NCBI GenBank assembly: GCA_045105235.1
Contig: JBGCDH010000059.1
Location: forward strand, 1-64,000
DNA: 64,000 nucleotides
Reading direction: 5' to 3'
Source: GCA-2684655 sp045105235
GTDB lineage: Bacteria > Planctomycetota > UBA1135 > UBA2386
Shown: positions 26,650-35,916 of the stretch, one piece after another
How the letters are laid out: each line of letters begins with the position of its first letter
Numbering within the stretch: position 1 is the stretch's first letter
Notes under the pieces: model-generated
The model's input: the letters and a program-made list of their open reading frames with translations, nothing else
Databases searched by the model: none
Told to the model about the DNA's origin: nothing
Made by a program: the position numbers and the translations under genes

Positions 26650-27758
26650 CGCTTGAGCCGCAAGAACCACTTCTCGAACACGTGCCAGCTGACCGCGGCA
26701 ACCAGCAAGCTGCCTAGCGCCGCCAACACGGTAAATACGATCACGCACCCGACCGGAGTCAGACGATCGCGCCACATAACGACCGTCTCCGGGTCGGTGG
26801 CCAGCAGCCGGTAGCTCAGCCATTCCACCACGAGCATGTGGGTCAGGTAGATGCAGTAGCTGTACTTGCCGAATGCGCGCAGCGAATCGAAGCGGAACAC
26901 GGGCGACAGGACGTTGCGGCTACGCGCCAGGTGGACAAAGCCGACGCCGAGTGAAAGAGCCGCAAACAGGCCCCAGCGCTGTTGGCCAAGCGACTCTGGT
27001 GTGGACGCGCCCGTTGCATAGGCCGTCGCGACCAAGCCGGCGATGCCCAGCAGGGTGGCCACGTAGCCAATGAGCGCACCGACCGCAGCGCGCGGCGTTG
27101 GCAACACAGCGATCAGAGCGCCCGCCGCTAGGGCATCCATACGGCACGGGGTCAGGAAGTGCGTGTGCTCAAAGCCGTTTTGCAGCAGTAGCAGGTGTGA
27201 AGCGATCGCGCCTGCGATCATCAGCAGACAGACGATCCGCAGCGCGCGGCGCGACGCGAACCAGACGACGGCCGGCCACACGAGGTAGAACTGCTCTTCG
27301 ATCGCAAGCGACCACGTGATCAGCCGGGCCGGATCGATCAGCCGCTCGCCGACCAGCGCATAGCGAATGTTCTGGTAGTAGAGCAGGTAGGAGAGCTTCG
27401 CGTCGGCGGAGGCTTCGGGGCGCTGCAGCACGTAGAGCAGCAGCACGATCACCAGGTAGTAGAGCGGGAAGATCCGCAGGGCTCGCCGCACGTAGAAGTT
27501 GCGGAAGTAGCGGTTGCGGTGCGGGCCATCCTTGCTGCGCAGCAGGATCCCGGTAATCAGAAACCCGCTGAGCACGAAGAACACATCGACGCCGGCCCAG
27601 CCCAGCCACGCGATGCGCGCATACGGATGCGCCATGACGTCGAGCCCGAGCAGCGGGCCGATGTAGAGGCCGTGCATCGCAAGCACGAACAGGATCGCAA
27701 TGCCGCGCACGCCGTCGAGTTCGGCGATGCGGTCGGGCTGTTGCGGATGGGCACTCAT
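26628..27758 (-). CDS. Acyltransferase 3 family integral membrane protein
   Basis: A 376-residue multi-pass protein of the OafA/YrhL type, which O-acylates surface sugars using cytoplasmic acyl-CoA. The start IAELDGVRGIAILFVLAMHG holds the family catalytic histidine, and FYVRRALRIFPLYYL is the conserved Arg-rich segment after the second helix. About ten hydrophobic helices are evident, and no extracellular SGNH domain is attached. It is convergent with the PYP-like gene, the two coding ends overlapping by 22 bp. It could decorate the glycan made by the cluster upstream, but no specific link is visible. Confidence 0.88.
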   Translation of the reverse strand: MSAHPQQPDRIAELDGVRGIAILFVLAMHGLYIGPLLGLDVMAHPYARIAWLGWAGVDVFFVLSGFLITGILLRSKDGPHRNRYFRNFYVRRALRIFPLYYLVIVLLLYVLQRPEASADAKLSYLLYYQNIRYALVGERLIDPARLITWSLAIEEQFYLVWPAVVWFASRRALRIVCLLMIAGAIASHLLLLQNGFEHTHFLTPCRMDALAAGALIAVLPTPRAAVGALIGYVATLLGIAGLVATAYATGASTPESLGQQRWGLFAALSLGVGFVHLARSRNVLSPVFRFDSLRAFGKYSYCIYLTHMLVVEWLSYRLLATDPETVVMWRDRLTPVGCVIVFTVLAALGSLLVAAVSWHVFEKWFLRLKRYFPSVT

Positions 27759-27797
27759 GCAAAGGCAGTTGTCGCGGCCCTCGCTAGAAATGCAACA

Positions 27798-27834
27798 ACC
27801 CTCGCACGCTGCCCGGTAGGCGGCGTGCGAGGGT
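27798..27834 (-). terminator. Intrinsic terminator candidate after the first POT gene
   Basis: CCCTCGCACGC at 27799-27809 pairs perfectly with GCGTGCGAGGG at 27823-27833, extended by one A-T pair, giving a 12-bp GC-rich stem with a 13-base loop. On the minus strand it is followed by TTGTTGCATTT. It lies 27 bp after the stop of the gene at 27861. Confidence 0.75.
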
Positions 27835-27860
27835 CGCGCGTAGAAGCGGATCCGCGGGCG

Positions 27861-29825
27861 TCAGGCGCCGTATTTTTTGATCGCGGCGTCGAGCTTGGGC
27901 AGGACCGAGAGGATGTAGAGCGCGACGGCTCCGGCCGCTCCGACGATGACCAAGAAGAACATCGACGGTTCCATCGACCCCTGCAGCACCCCGAGGAAGC
28001 CCGAGAACTTGTTGCCTACCGCGGTGGCAAAGAACCAGCCACCCATCGTCAGGCCGACAAAGCGCTTTGGCGACAGCTTGGTCACCAGCGACAGCGCCAT
28101 TGGCGACAAGAACAGCTCGCCGATCGTGATGATGCCGTAGAAGCCCATCAGCCACATCCCCGAGACCTTCATCTCGCCGTTGTTGCTGAGGAAGCCTGCG
28201 ACCGCCATGAAGCCCGCTGCGATCGCCGTAATGATCATGCCGAACAGGATCTTGCGCGCCGTGCTGAAGTCGATCTTCTTGCGCGACAGGCGCGCGAAGA
28301 ACAGCATCACAAACGGCGTCATCAGCACGACGAAGAACGCGTTCCACGACTGGTAAAGCTCGGCGTTGGCGAGCTTCGCGAACTTGCCGGGCTCGACCTC
28401 GTTGGAGTCCTCCTGATAGAGCGAGTCGAACTTCTCCTGCGTCGTCACATACGTGACGTAGTCGCTCTCGCCGTTTTCACGAACGAACGCCACGCGCTTC
28501 AGGGCCTTGACTCCGTCATCGACCTTGGCCGAGATCTGCGGCAGGCCGTGGCTGTCCGTGCCCTCCTCGATCGTGACACTGTCAAAGATATCGACGCTGT
28601 ATTTCGTCCAGGCCTTCTGTTCGTCGGTGAGGTCCTTCTTCGGTAGCTCCTCCACGCGAACACCCGCCGGCAGCTTGCTGGTCAGCTCCGCGAGGCTGGC
28701 CGGATCCATCTTCTTCTGCCCGAACATGGTCGCTTGCTCCTTCGTGGCGATCCCGAGCAGAGTCGCCTTGTTGGGGCGCGGCATGTCGTCGCGGGCATTG
28801 CTGTAGTAGCCAGGCAGGGCGTCCTGCGCGAAGGGCGTCGCTCCCCCCACTTCGATCGCACCTGCGATCATCACGATTGGATCCGACTGGGCGAGGTCTC
28901 GACGGGTGTTGTCGTTCGCCCACGTCGTCATCGCCGAGCCGTTGAGGTGCAGCACCATGAAGAACGTGCCGCCTGCCAGATAGATCGGCAGCAGCGCCTT
29001 GAGTCCTGGCTTCTCCTCTTCGCTGGCCTTGTTGGGCAGCCGCGCAAAGAACAGCAGGATCGGGATGGCCCCAAGCAAGAAGCCAAAGTCCGTCGGCTTG
29101 ACGAGCTTGGTCATGCTCGAAGGCAGCACGTAGGCCGCGACAGCCCAGCCGGCGACACCGATGAACAGCGCCGGCCCGAGGATCTTCTGCATGATCTCGG
29201 AAAACGGCGTGTCTTCAGGATTGGTGCCCGGCGTGCGGTCCGCCTTCTCAAGCACCTTCCAGCTCGACAGCAGGATCACGACCGAAATCAGCATGCCGAT
29301 GCCAGCGGCGACGAAGATCGCTTCCCAGAACCAAACGTTGCGCATGATCGCCGCCAGGAAGTTGGCGATGAAGGCACCGATGTTGATCCCCATATAGAAG
29401 ATGTTGAACCCAGCGTCACGCTTGGGGTCGCCCTTCTCATAGAGGTTGCCGACCATTGCCGAGATCGTCGGTTTGAAGAAGCCGTTGCCTACACAGAGGA
29501 ACACCAACCCCGCTGGGAACGCCCACTTCTCGCCCGTGGCGAGCATGAAGAAGCCGGTCGCAAACAGCAGCCCCCCAATCAGCACCGACTTTCGATAGCC
29601 GAGGAAACGGTCCGCGAGCAGGCCGCCGACGTAGGGCGTGAAGTAGACGAAGGCGAGGTAGAGACCGTAGATCTCGTTGCCTACATCCTTCGACCAGGCG
29701 AGCCCCCCGCTCTCGCTGTCGGTCGCGTACAGCAGCAGGACCCCCACCATCGTGTAGAAGGCGAGGCGTTCCCACATCTCGATGAAGAAGAGTCGGAAGA
29801 GTCCTTTCGGATGGCCGGTGAACAT
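27861..29825 (-). CDS. POT/PTR-family proton-coupled peptide transporter with large extracytoplasmic insert
   Basis: A 654-residue transporter importing di- and tripeptides with protons. POT hallmarks are EMWERLAFYTMVG (E-x2-E-R), GLLADRFLGYRK after the fourth helix, and GNGFFKPTISAMVGNLY with AGFNIFYMGINIGAF. Between about residues 295 and 490 a hydrophilic domain interrupts the helices (from NGSAMTTWAND to AELYQSWNA), as in animal PepT1 between helices 9 and 10; most bacterial members, including the neighbour at 29954, lack it. The ATG at 29825 was chosen over a TTG at 29858. It is read after the second POT gene but is separated from it by a hairpin. Confidence 0.88.
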   Translation of the reverse strand: MFTGHPKGLFRLFFIEMWERLAFYTMVGVLLLYATDSESGGLAWSKDVGNEIYGLYLAFVYFTPYVGGLLADRFLGYRKSVLIGGLLFATGFFMLATGEKWAFPAGLVFLCVGNGFFKPTISAMVGNLYEKGDPKRDAGFNIFYMGINIGAFIANFLAAIMRNVWFWEAIFVAAGIGMLISVVILLSSWKVLEKADRTPGTNPEDTPFSEIMQKILGPALFIGVAGWAVAAYVLPSSMTKLVKPTDFGFLLGAIPILLFFARLPNKASEEEKPGLKALLPIYLAGGTFFMVLHLNGSAMTTWANDNTRRDLAQSDPIVMIAGAIEVGGATPFAQDALPGYYSNARDDMPRPNKATLLGIATKEQATMFGQKKMDPASLAELTSKLPAGVRVEELPKKDLTDEQKAWTKYSVDIFDSVTIEEGTDSHGLPQISAKVDDGVKALKRVAFVRENGESDYVTYVTTQEKFDSLYQEDSNEVEPGKFAKLANAELYQSWNAFFVVLMTPFVMLFFARLSRKKIDFSTARKILFGMIITAIAAGFMAVAGFLSNNGEMKVSGMWLMGFYGIITIGELFLSPMALSLVTKLSPKRFVGLTMGGWFFATAVGNKFSGFLGVLQGSMEPSMFFLVIVGAAGAVALYILSVLPKLDAAIKKYGA

Positions 29826-29908
29826 TTGAGTCGGAGTGCGAGGGGGAAAGGAGCGCAAACCGTCATTGTGAGGCGGCTCGCTAGTTCAAAAGAGACCTTG
29901 GCAGAGAG

Positions 29909-29941
29909 GAGGCTTCGTGCAGATACGGCATGAGAAGCCTC
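29909..29941 (-). terminator. Hairpin between the two POT genes
   Basis: GAGGCTTC at 29909-29916 and GAAGCCTC at 29934-29941 form a perfect 8-bp stem with a 17-base loop, 12 bp after the stop of the gene at 29954 on the minus strand. A T-containing stretch (TCTCTTTT) follows further on. It may terminate or attenuate between the tandem transporter genes. Confidence 0.45.
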
Positions 29942-29953
29942 GCTACATGGTGA

Positions 29954-31468
29954 TCACTTCACACCGTGCATGAGCTTGTTGATGGGCTTGCTGAGCACAA
30001 TCAAAACCAGGCCTGCACCGCACGCTAGATATGTGATCGGTGTGTAGGCGTCGACGTAGCCGGAGAGGGGAGCCCCTTCACCAGCCTCTGCCGATTCACC
30101 CGCCAGCGCGGAGAACCAACCGGCCACGAGGTTGCCCATCGAGATCGACAAGAACCACGCGCCCATGACGATGCCGGTCATGTTCGGAGGCGCGAGTTTG
30201 GTCACCATGGATAGACCAACTGGTGACAGGCAAAGTTCACCTGTCGTGTGCAGCAGGTAGACCAAGAACAGCGACAGGAATAATCCGGTCGACCGGGATT
30301 CGAAGGACCCGATTGCCAGTAGACAGACCCCGAAGCCGAGCCCTACCTGCAGCAGACCGAGGCCAAACTTGAGTGGGATCGACGGGTTCTTGCGGCGCCG
30401 ATCCAGCCAAACCCAGAGCCACGCGAACACCGGACCGAGCAGGATGATGTAGAGCGGATTGACCGACTGGAACACCACCGGATCAAATGCCCCATGCGGA
30501 CCGATGTGATCTTTCGCGAAGAAGTTCAGCGAGTTACCTGCCTGCTCGAAGCACGCCCAAAACGTCGAGTTGGCGAACAACAGGATGATCAGCGCAAACA
30601 TCCGCTGCAGCACGACCGAACCCATCTTGACGCCTGTGCCGATCAGGTAAACGAGGATCAAGACCGACAGCCCCTGCAGCAGATAGCTCGCATAATCATT
30701 CTCAGCGAGCAAGAAGTAGACGCCTGGCGTCAGCACCATGCAGCCGACCAGAACGGCGAACGTCGGGCCCATGCCTTCGCGGCCCGCTGGTGCGCCGCCT
30801 TCGCCACGCAGCAGGTTCTTGCCAATCACGAACGTGATCACGCCAAGCAACATGCCGCCGCCTGCCAACATGAACCCGTAGCGGTAATCCGGCGTAACGA
30901 CCGCGGCGCCGTCTGCATCAAGCAGCGGCGTGATGCCGTCGGCGGCCATCACCGGGGTGCCCATCACGTTCGCGATCCAGATGCACGCAATCGGCGCCAG
31001 CAACGCGCCAACATTGATGCCCATGTAGAAGATCGTGAAGCCGCCATCGCGGCGTGGGTCGCCGGGCTCGTAGAGTTTGCCGACCAGCGTCGAAATGTTC
31101 GGCTTGAACATGCCGTTGCCAACGACGATGCCTGCAAGCCCCATCAGGAACGCCGTCTCGTTCGGAATCAGCAGCACGAACTCTCCGGCCGCCATTATCA
31201 AGCCACCCAGGATGATCGCCCGCCGATAACCGAGTACCCGGTCCGCGACGTATCCGCCGAAGATGCCAGTGGCGTAAATCAGCGCAGTGAACGCGCCGTA
31301 CGACAGTGACGCTTCGTCCTGAGGCTTGCCGAACTGCTGCACGACGTAGAACGCCAGCAGAGCGCGCATGCCGTAGTAGCAGAATCGCTCCCACAGCTCC
31401 GCGAAGAACATCATGTAGAGGCCGGGAGGATGGCCCTTAGAGGCGGGCACGGCGCTGGCGTCGGTCAA
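29954..31468 (-). CDS. POT/PTR-family proton-coupled peptide transporter
   Basis: A 504-residue POT transporter with FAELWERFCYYGMRA (E-x2-E-R), GGYVADRVLGYRRAIILGG, and GNGMFKPNISTLVGKLYEPG. It has the ordinary bacterial layout of about 14 helices and no large extracytoplasmic domain, in contrast to the adjacent gene. It starts with TTG at 31468, supported by a GGAG ribosome binding site at 31476-31479 seven bases upstream; the next ATG would cut into the first helix. The pair is probably a tandem duplication followed by divergence. Confidence 0.9.
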   Translation of the reverse strand: MTDASAVPASKGHPPGLYMMFFAELWERFCYYGMRALLAFYVVQQFGKPQDEASLSYGAFTALIYATGIFGGYVADRVLGYRRAIILGGLIMAAGEFVLLIPNETAFLMGLAGIVVGNGMFKPNISTLVGKLYEPGDPRRDGGFTIFYMGINVGALLAPIACIWIANVMGTPVMAADGITPLLDADGAAVVTPDYRYGFMLAGGGMLLGVITFVIGKNLLRGEGGAPAGREGMGPTFAVLVGCMVLTPGVYFLLAENDYASYLLQGLSVLILVYLIGTGVKMGSVVLQRMFALIILLFANSTFWACFEQAGNSLNFFAKDHIGPHGAFDPVVFQSVNPLYIILLGPVFAWLWVWLDRRRKNPSIPLKFGLGLLQVGLGFGVCLLAIGSFESRSTGLFLSLFLVYLLHTTGELCLSPVGLSMVTKLAPPNMTGIVMGAWFLSISMGNLVAGWFSALAGESAEAGEGAPLSGYVDAYTPITYLACGAGLVLIVLSKPINKLMHGVK

Positions 31469-31694
31469 GCAGAGTCTCCGGTGAAGAAGTCGAGAGGGAC
31501 GGGAAGGCTACCCAAGTGACGTCCGGCGACCAGACCGAACGCGATTACGGGACATACGTCCTGACGGCGAGTCGCTCCGGACGCTGCGGCGCCGACCCAG
31601 CAATCCACGTGCCCAAGAGCGGTTCCCCCGCTACGGCCTTGCCTGACCCGCCTTCGCCCGCCATCCTCTTCGGCCCTAAGGAGCACCGAAAACC

Positions 31695-32405
31695 ATGGGC
31701 CGTCAGTGGCTGCAGAAGAACAAGGAGATCACCGCCAACAAGCGGGCCAAGATCACCTCCAAACTCGTCCGTGAAATCACGATCGCGACCAAGATGGGCG
31801 CGGCGGATCCGGACATGAACCCCCGGCTCGCGATGGCCGTCGAGGCCGCGCGCAAGCAGTCGGTCAGCAACGACGTCATCAAGCGAGCGATCCAGAAAGG
31901 CTCGGGCGAGGGCGGCGACAGCGCCGACTACGAGACGATCCTCTACGAGGGCATGGCGCCGCACAACGTGCCGCTGATCGTCGAGTGCCTGACCGAAAAC
32001 CGCAACCGCACCGGACCGGACGTCAAATCGCTGTTTAAGGGCGGTCAGTTCGGCAGCAAGGTGACGTTCTTGTTCGACCACGTCGGCATGATCGAGGCCA
32101 CCCACGACGACGGCGGCAAGGACCCAGAAGAAGCCGCCATCGAATGCGGTGCGCAGGACGTCGAGGCGCTGGAAAGCACCTCCGAAGAGCAGGCCGGCGG
32201 CCGCTTTTTGACCGAGGTTGCCGATCTCTACACCGTCGCCGACGCGCTGCGGGCAGAAGGCTGGAGCGTCGCCAGCGCGGAGCTTGGCTACCACGCCAAG
32301 GACCCCATCGATCTCGAGGGCGAAGCCCGCGAAGAGGTCGAGAAGTTCCTCGAGAAGCTCGACGACCACGACGACGTCCAAAAGCTGCACGTCGGACTGC
32401 AGTAG
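31695..32405 (+). CDS. yebC: YebC/PmpR-family protein (TACO1-like)
   Basis: A 236-residue YebC-family protein. It begins MGRQWLQKNKEITANKRAKI and contains MNPRLAMAVEAARKQSVSND with VIKRAIQKGSGEG and YEGMAPHNVPLIVECLTENR, all hallmark blocks. Members were described as transcription regulators and more recently as helping ribosomes through proline stretches. The ATG at 31695 follows an AAGGAG ribosome binding site (31678-31683) at a somewhat long spacing. The first residues differ from the common MAGHSKW start. It stands alone between a divergent POT gene and a secreted peptidase gene. Confidence 0.92.
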   Translation: MGRQWLQKNKEITANKRAKITSKLVREITIATKMGAADPDMNPRLAMAVEAARKQSVSNDVIKRAIQKGSGEGGDSADYETILYEGMAPHNVPLIVECLTENRNRTGPDVKSLFKGGQFGSKVTFLFDHVGMIEATHDDGGKDPEEAAIECGAQDVEALESTSEEQAGGRFLTEVADLYTVADALRAEGWSVASAELGYHAKDPIDLEGEAREEVEKFLEKLDDHDDVQKLHVGLQ

Positions 32406-32505
32406 CGCGACCTGAAGATGCGGACGGCCGCATCAGATGCCGCCGCCGATACCGCAGCCCATAGCAACGGCACAAGAGACGACGGCAGCACAAGCCTCAC
32501 GCCAG

Positions 32506-32529
32506 GCCCTCATCCGCCCGCATGAGGGC
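32506..32529 (+). terminator. Hairpin downstream of yebC
   Basis: GCCCTCAT at 32506-32513 and ATGAGGGC at 32522-32529 form a perfect 8-bp stem with an 8-base loop, 100 bp after the yebC stop. No clear T-run follows (TATGCTTT), so termination is only possible. Confidence 0.4.
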
Positions 32530-32604
32530 TATGCTTTGGCGTAGCCACACGCTTCTTCTGCTGCCCGACGGCGTCGCCCCACGCCTGGTCCGGCTCGATC
32601 GCTC

Positions 32605-34932
32605 ATGAAGGCACCTCGCACCGTCGCCGCGGCCCTACTGGCCGCTGCAACCTCACTCGCCCAAGCCACGCCGCCTGCTCCCGCGCGCGCGGTCTACACG
32701 CTCGACAACCCGACTCCGGGGCAGTGGCTGCAGATCCAGCAGCACTTCGACACGCTCGACACATGCCACCCGACGGCCATCCCGCCGGCGAAGGCCGCCT
32801 TCCTGGTGGAGCCTGGTCAGAGCGCTCTCGCGCACAGCCTGCTGCCGAACGCCACCTACAAGCGCGACGCGCAGTCGTTCCAAGAGACCTACAGCCAGAT
32901 GCTCGCGGCGTCGGGCATCGACGTTCCGCCGACCGCCTACTACACGGTCGCGGAGATCGAAGCGGCCATCGACAATGAGGTCGCGCTCTACCCGGCGCTG
33001 GCGCAAAAGGTCGACATCAGCTCCCTGCCCGGCGGCATGCAGACGCACGAAGGCCGGCCGATCTACGCCCTAAAGGTCAGCGACAACGTTTCGGCCGACG
33101 AAGACGAACCGGCCATCGTCGTGATCGCGCAACACCACGCCCGCGAGCTCAACTCGCCGCATATGGTCATCGGCGCGATGCAGCGTCTGCTGGCCGCCTA
33201 CGCGACCGACCCGGCGCTGCAAGCAGTCGTTGACGACTACGAAGTCTGGTTTGTGCCGATGGTCAACCCCGATGGCGTCGACTACGTCTGGAACGCCGAC
33301 GAGTTTTGGCGCAAGAACCGACGCGACAACGGCGGCGGCACCTTTGGCGTCGATCTCAACCGCAACTACCCGTTCCTCTACGGTCAGTGCGGCTCGTCGA
33401 CGAGCCCAACCTCGGGCACCTACCGCGGGCCATCGGCCGCCAGCGAGCCCGAGACCGTCAGCATGCGCAACCTGATCGAGCGCCTGCGCCCGGAGATCTA
33501 CATCGACTTTCATAGCTCCGGCCAAGAAGTCCTGCGCACGTATGCGCCGTGCGCCACCACCTCGCCGATGGTTGCCGGCCTGATCGAGCGCTACGCCGAC
33601 GACCTGCGCGCGCCGATGAACTTCGCCAAACGGGATCCATCCGCATCCGGCGAAGCCCCCGAAGACCACTGGGCGTCGGGCGGCACGCTGTCCTACCTGA
33701 TCGAAATCGGCACCTCGTTCCAGCCGGACTTCTCGCTAACGATCGCCGAAGAAGCCCGCGTCTGGCCCGGCGTCGAGCACGCGCTGACCAGCTGGCGCCC
33801 CGCCGTTCGCGGCCACGTCACTTCGTCGACCGCGGGCGGCTCGCCACTCGCGGCCGACATCACCTACACGCCGAACGTCTTTCAGCTTGGCGAAGCCAAC
33901 AAGAGCCGCGCCCGCGACGGCCGCTACGGCATGTGGCTACCGCTCGGCAGCTGGAACGTAACGTTCTCCGCTCCTGGCTATATCAGCACGACGGTGCCGG
34001 TCAACGTCACCAGCTACGACACGCCCATCGTGCAAGACATCGTGCTCGTGCCTGATGCCTATGCGACGTTCGGCCAAGGCTGCCCGGGTTCGGTCCCAGC
34101 GGCCCCGCAGCCGTGCCCCGAACTCAACCCAGCTGGCGGCGCGCTCAACCAGCAGCAGCGCGACAACGAGTACTGCTTCCGCGTCACGCAAAGCGATCCG
34201 CTGACGGTCCAGAGCTTTGACATCTGGACGGCCGCGATCGGCGGCAGCGCCGTCACCGTGACAGCTCATATCTACGAGGACGTCAACGGCTCGCCGAGCC
34301 CGACCGCGCTGGCCAGCACCAGCGTCTTGGTCGACACCGCCGAAGCGTTCTACACCGCGACCTTCAGCACCCCTGTCAGCGTCACCGGCGACTTCTACGT
34401 CGGCTTCGACACGTCGGCGGAGACGATCTACATCAGCACGCTGCAGTCGGGCAACTCGGGCGTCGGTTTCTACCGCGACCTCGTCAACGGCCCAAACAAT
34501 TGGACGCAGTCGGGACTCGTGCAAAACCCGTCGTGGCGCATCTCGTGCCAGGGTCCAACGAGCACGCTGACGCCCGCTATAAGCTTCGTTGGCACGCCGA
34601 ACCTCGGTGCGACCTACGAGCCGGCCGTGAGCGATGCGCTGCCCGTCACGTTCGCCGTGCTCGCTTCGGGCCTAGACGACCAGATCTTCCAAGGCTCGCC
34701 GCTGCCGCTCGCGCTGCCCAACGCTCCGGGCTGCGATTTGCTTGTGGCAGCCGACGTGCTCGATCTCGCGATCACCGATGCCAACGGCAACGCCCAGTCG
34801 CCGATCACCGTGCCGAGCACCGGCAGCCTGGTCGGCCTCGAGGTCTTCCACCAGTGGCTGATCTGGGACCCGACCGTCAACGTGCTCAACATCGTGTCGT
34901 CGAACGCAGGCTTCGCGACGGTGCAGAACTAA
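32605..34932 (+). CDS. Secreted M14 zinc carboxypeptidase with C-terminal beta domains
   Basis: A 775-residue exported metallopeptidase that removes C-terminal residues from peptides. A signal peptide (KAPRTVAAALLAAATSLAQA) is followed by a short propeptide and the M14 domain. Zinc ligands are His178 and Glu181 in HHARE and His303 in DFHSSGQE; the catalytic glutamate is Glu367 in YLIEIGTS. NPDGVDYVWN and DLNRNYPF are M14 hallmarks. From about residue 400 comes a carboxypeptidase-regulatory-like beta domain, then YATFGQGCPGS and a jelly-roll-like region, and finally a tail (SLVGLEVFHQWLIWDPTVN) of the type I associate with Planctomycetota secreted proteins. Its end is separated from a convergent gene by repeat copy B. 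Confidence 0.9.
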   Translation: MKAPRTVAAALLAAATSLAQATPPAPARAVYTLDNPTPGQWLQIQQHFDTLDTCHPTAIPPAKAAFLVEPGQSALAHSLLPNATYKRDAQSFQETYSQMLAASGIDVPPTAYYTVAEIEAAIDNEVALYPALAQKVDISSLPGGMQTHEGRPIYALKVSDNVSADEDEPAIVVIAQHHARELNSPHMVIGAMQRLLAAYATDPALQAVVDDYEVWFVPMVNPDGVDYVWNADEFWRKNRRDNGGGTFGVDLNRNYPFLYGQCGSSTSPTSGTYRGPSAASEPETVSMRNLIERLRPEIYIDFHSSGQEVLRTYAPCATTSPMVAGLIERYADDLRAPMNFAKRDPSASGEAPEDHWASGGTLSYLIEIGTSFQPDFSLTIAEEARVWPGVEHALTSWRPAVRGHVTSSTAGGSPLAADITYTPNVFQLGEANKSRARDGRYGMWLPLGSWNVTFSAPGYISTTVPVNVTSYDTPIVQDIVLVPDAYATFGQGCPGSVPAAPQPCPELNPAGGALNQQQRDNEYCFRVTQSDPLTVQSFDIWTAAIGGSAVTVTAHIYEDVNGSPSPTALASTSVLVDTAEAFYTATFSTPVSVTGDFYVGFDTSAETIYISTLQSGNSGVGFYRDLVNGPNNWTQSGLVQNPSWRISCQGPTSTLTPAISFVGTPNLGATYEPAVSDALPVTFAVLASGLDDQIFQGSPLPLALPNAPGCDLLVAADVLDLAITDANGNAQSPITVPSTGSLVGLEVFHQWLIWDPTVNVLNIVSSNAGFATVQN

Positions 34933-34947
34933 TCGTCTGGCTCGCGG

Positions 34948-35029
34948 CTCGTGTCGTGCATCTGGTAGACGGGGCATGCGGGCGTCTTCGCGCCCGCGGA
35001 ATGCACCCCATATCGATGCACTACACTAG
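34948..35029. repeat. CTAG-flanked dispersed element, copy B (short form)
   Basis: An 82-bp element between two convergent genes. The left end is CTCG then TGTCGTGCATC; the right end is GATGCACTACA then CTAG. The ends pair as a 12-bp stem with one mismatch; inside, GGGG pairs with CCCC, and GCGGGCG-TCTTCG-CGCCCGC (34978-34997) forms a perfect apical hairpin. It lacks the roughly 100-bp middle domain of copies C and D. Its CTAG (35026-35029) contains the stop codon of the DUF6671-like gene; the M14 gene stops 15 bp before its left end. Confidence 0.82.
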
Positions 35030-35916
35030 GGATTGCAGCCCCGGCAGCTGCCGGGGTCGACCGTGCTGCGCCCATCGCGGCGCGGCATCTCACGTTTGGC
35101 TTCGCAGCAAAAACAGGCGTGAAGCTCGGCGCGCACCCATTCGGTCGGCAGCCCACAGAGTTCGCACGGCAGCCCGCGCAGAACATCTACCCGACCAAAG
35201 CCCGGCGCCGCACACTCTGGGCACGGCGTGGCCGCCCGCTTGAGAAGGTCGCGCGCCGCGCGGTCGATCGCCTTCATGCGCGTTGGGTTGCGGTCCGCTC
35301 GCATATCCGACGCAACGCGCACCGCGCGTTCTTCGTCCGCAGCAATCGAAGCCAGCGCGGCATCGAAAGCGGCGGCCAGGGATTCGTGGTCGCGCAGATC
35401 CTGCCCGACAAGCTGCGGCGGCGTCCCCACCGTCAGGATGACGTTGTGGTCCGGAAAGCCCACTCGATTCGCGACCGCGAACGCCGCGTCCACGTCACCG
35501 CACATGCGGCTCGTGTGGTTGGTCTGGTCGGTGACGTCGTGGCCTTCGATCTCCAGCTCGCGGCCACGGTCAACGAGCAGCACCAGCTCACGGCCAATCG
35601 TGAGCATGGGCACATCGGGGTGTGGCGCAAACGTGCCCTCGCTCGCGACGGCCAAATCGACGCTGGCGCATGCCATCGCCGCGATCGCTTTGCGGCGGGC
35701 GGCTTCGCGCGGCGTGCCTTGGCGCGGCACATCGCCTCGAAACGTGCCGAATGCGTCGGTATCGAGCGGCGCCCGCCCACCCTGGCCCGGCAGGCAACAG
35801 CGCACCCCGAGCGTCTCTTCCAGCAAAGGGGCGAGCACCCGCTCCTTGCCATGCATCGTGGCGATGGCCAGCTCGCGGCCGGCAAACGCGCGCGCCCACG
35901 ACCTCTTCGAGTTCAC
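35026..35916 (-). CDS. DUF6671-like protein
   Basis: A 296-residue protein of unknown function that I match to the DUF6671 family from its N-terminal layout (TMHGKERVLAPLLEE, then DTDAFGTFRGDVPR, ASEGTFAPHP). The C-terminal 90 residues hold four Cys pairs (CPECAAPG, CELCG, CFCCE, CRGC), so a zinc-ribbon module is likely. The GTG at 35916 overlaps the stop of the upstream gene by four bases (GTGA), indicating coupling. It is the third gene of a run starting with an S9 peptidase. Its TAG stop lies in the CTAG of repeat copy B. Confidence 0.65.
   Translation of the reverse strand: MNSKRSWARAFAGRELAIATMHGKERVLAPLLEETLGVRCCLPGQGGRAPLDTDAFGTFRGDVPRQGTPREAARRKAIAAMACASVDLAVASEGTFAPHPDVPMLTIGRELVLLVDRGRELEIEGHDVTDQTNHTSRMCGDVDAAFAVANRVGFPDHNVILTVGTPPQLVGQDLRDHESLAAAFDAALASIAADEERAVRVASDMRADRNPTRMKAIDRAARDLLKRAATPCPECAAPGFGRVDVLRGLPCELCGLPTEWVRAELHACFCCEAKREMPRRDGRSTVDPGSCRGCNP

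Noticed and set aside
28734..29933. A 399-residue plus-strand frame and a related 375-residue frame at 27519-28646
   Set aside because: Both are antisense to the POT transporter and acyltransferase genes, which carry clear family motifs.
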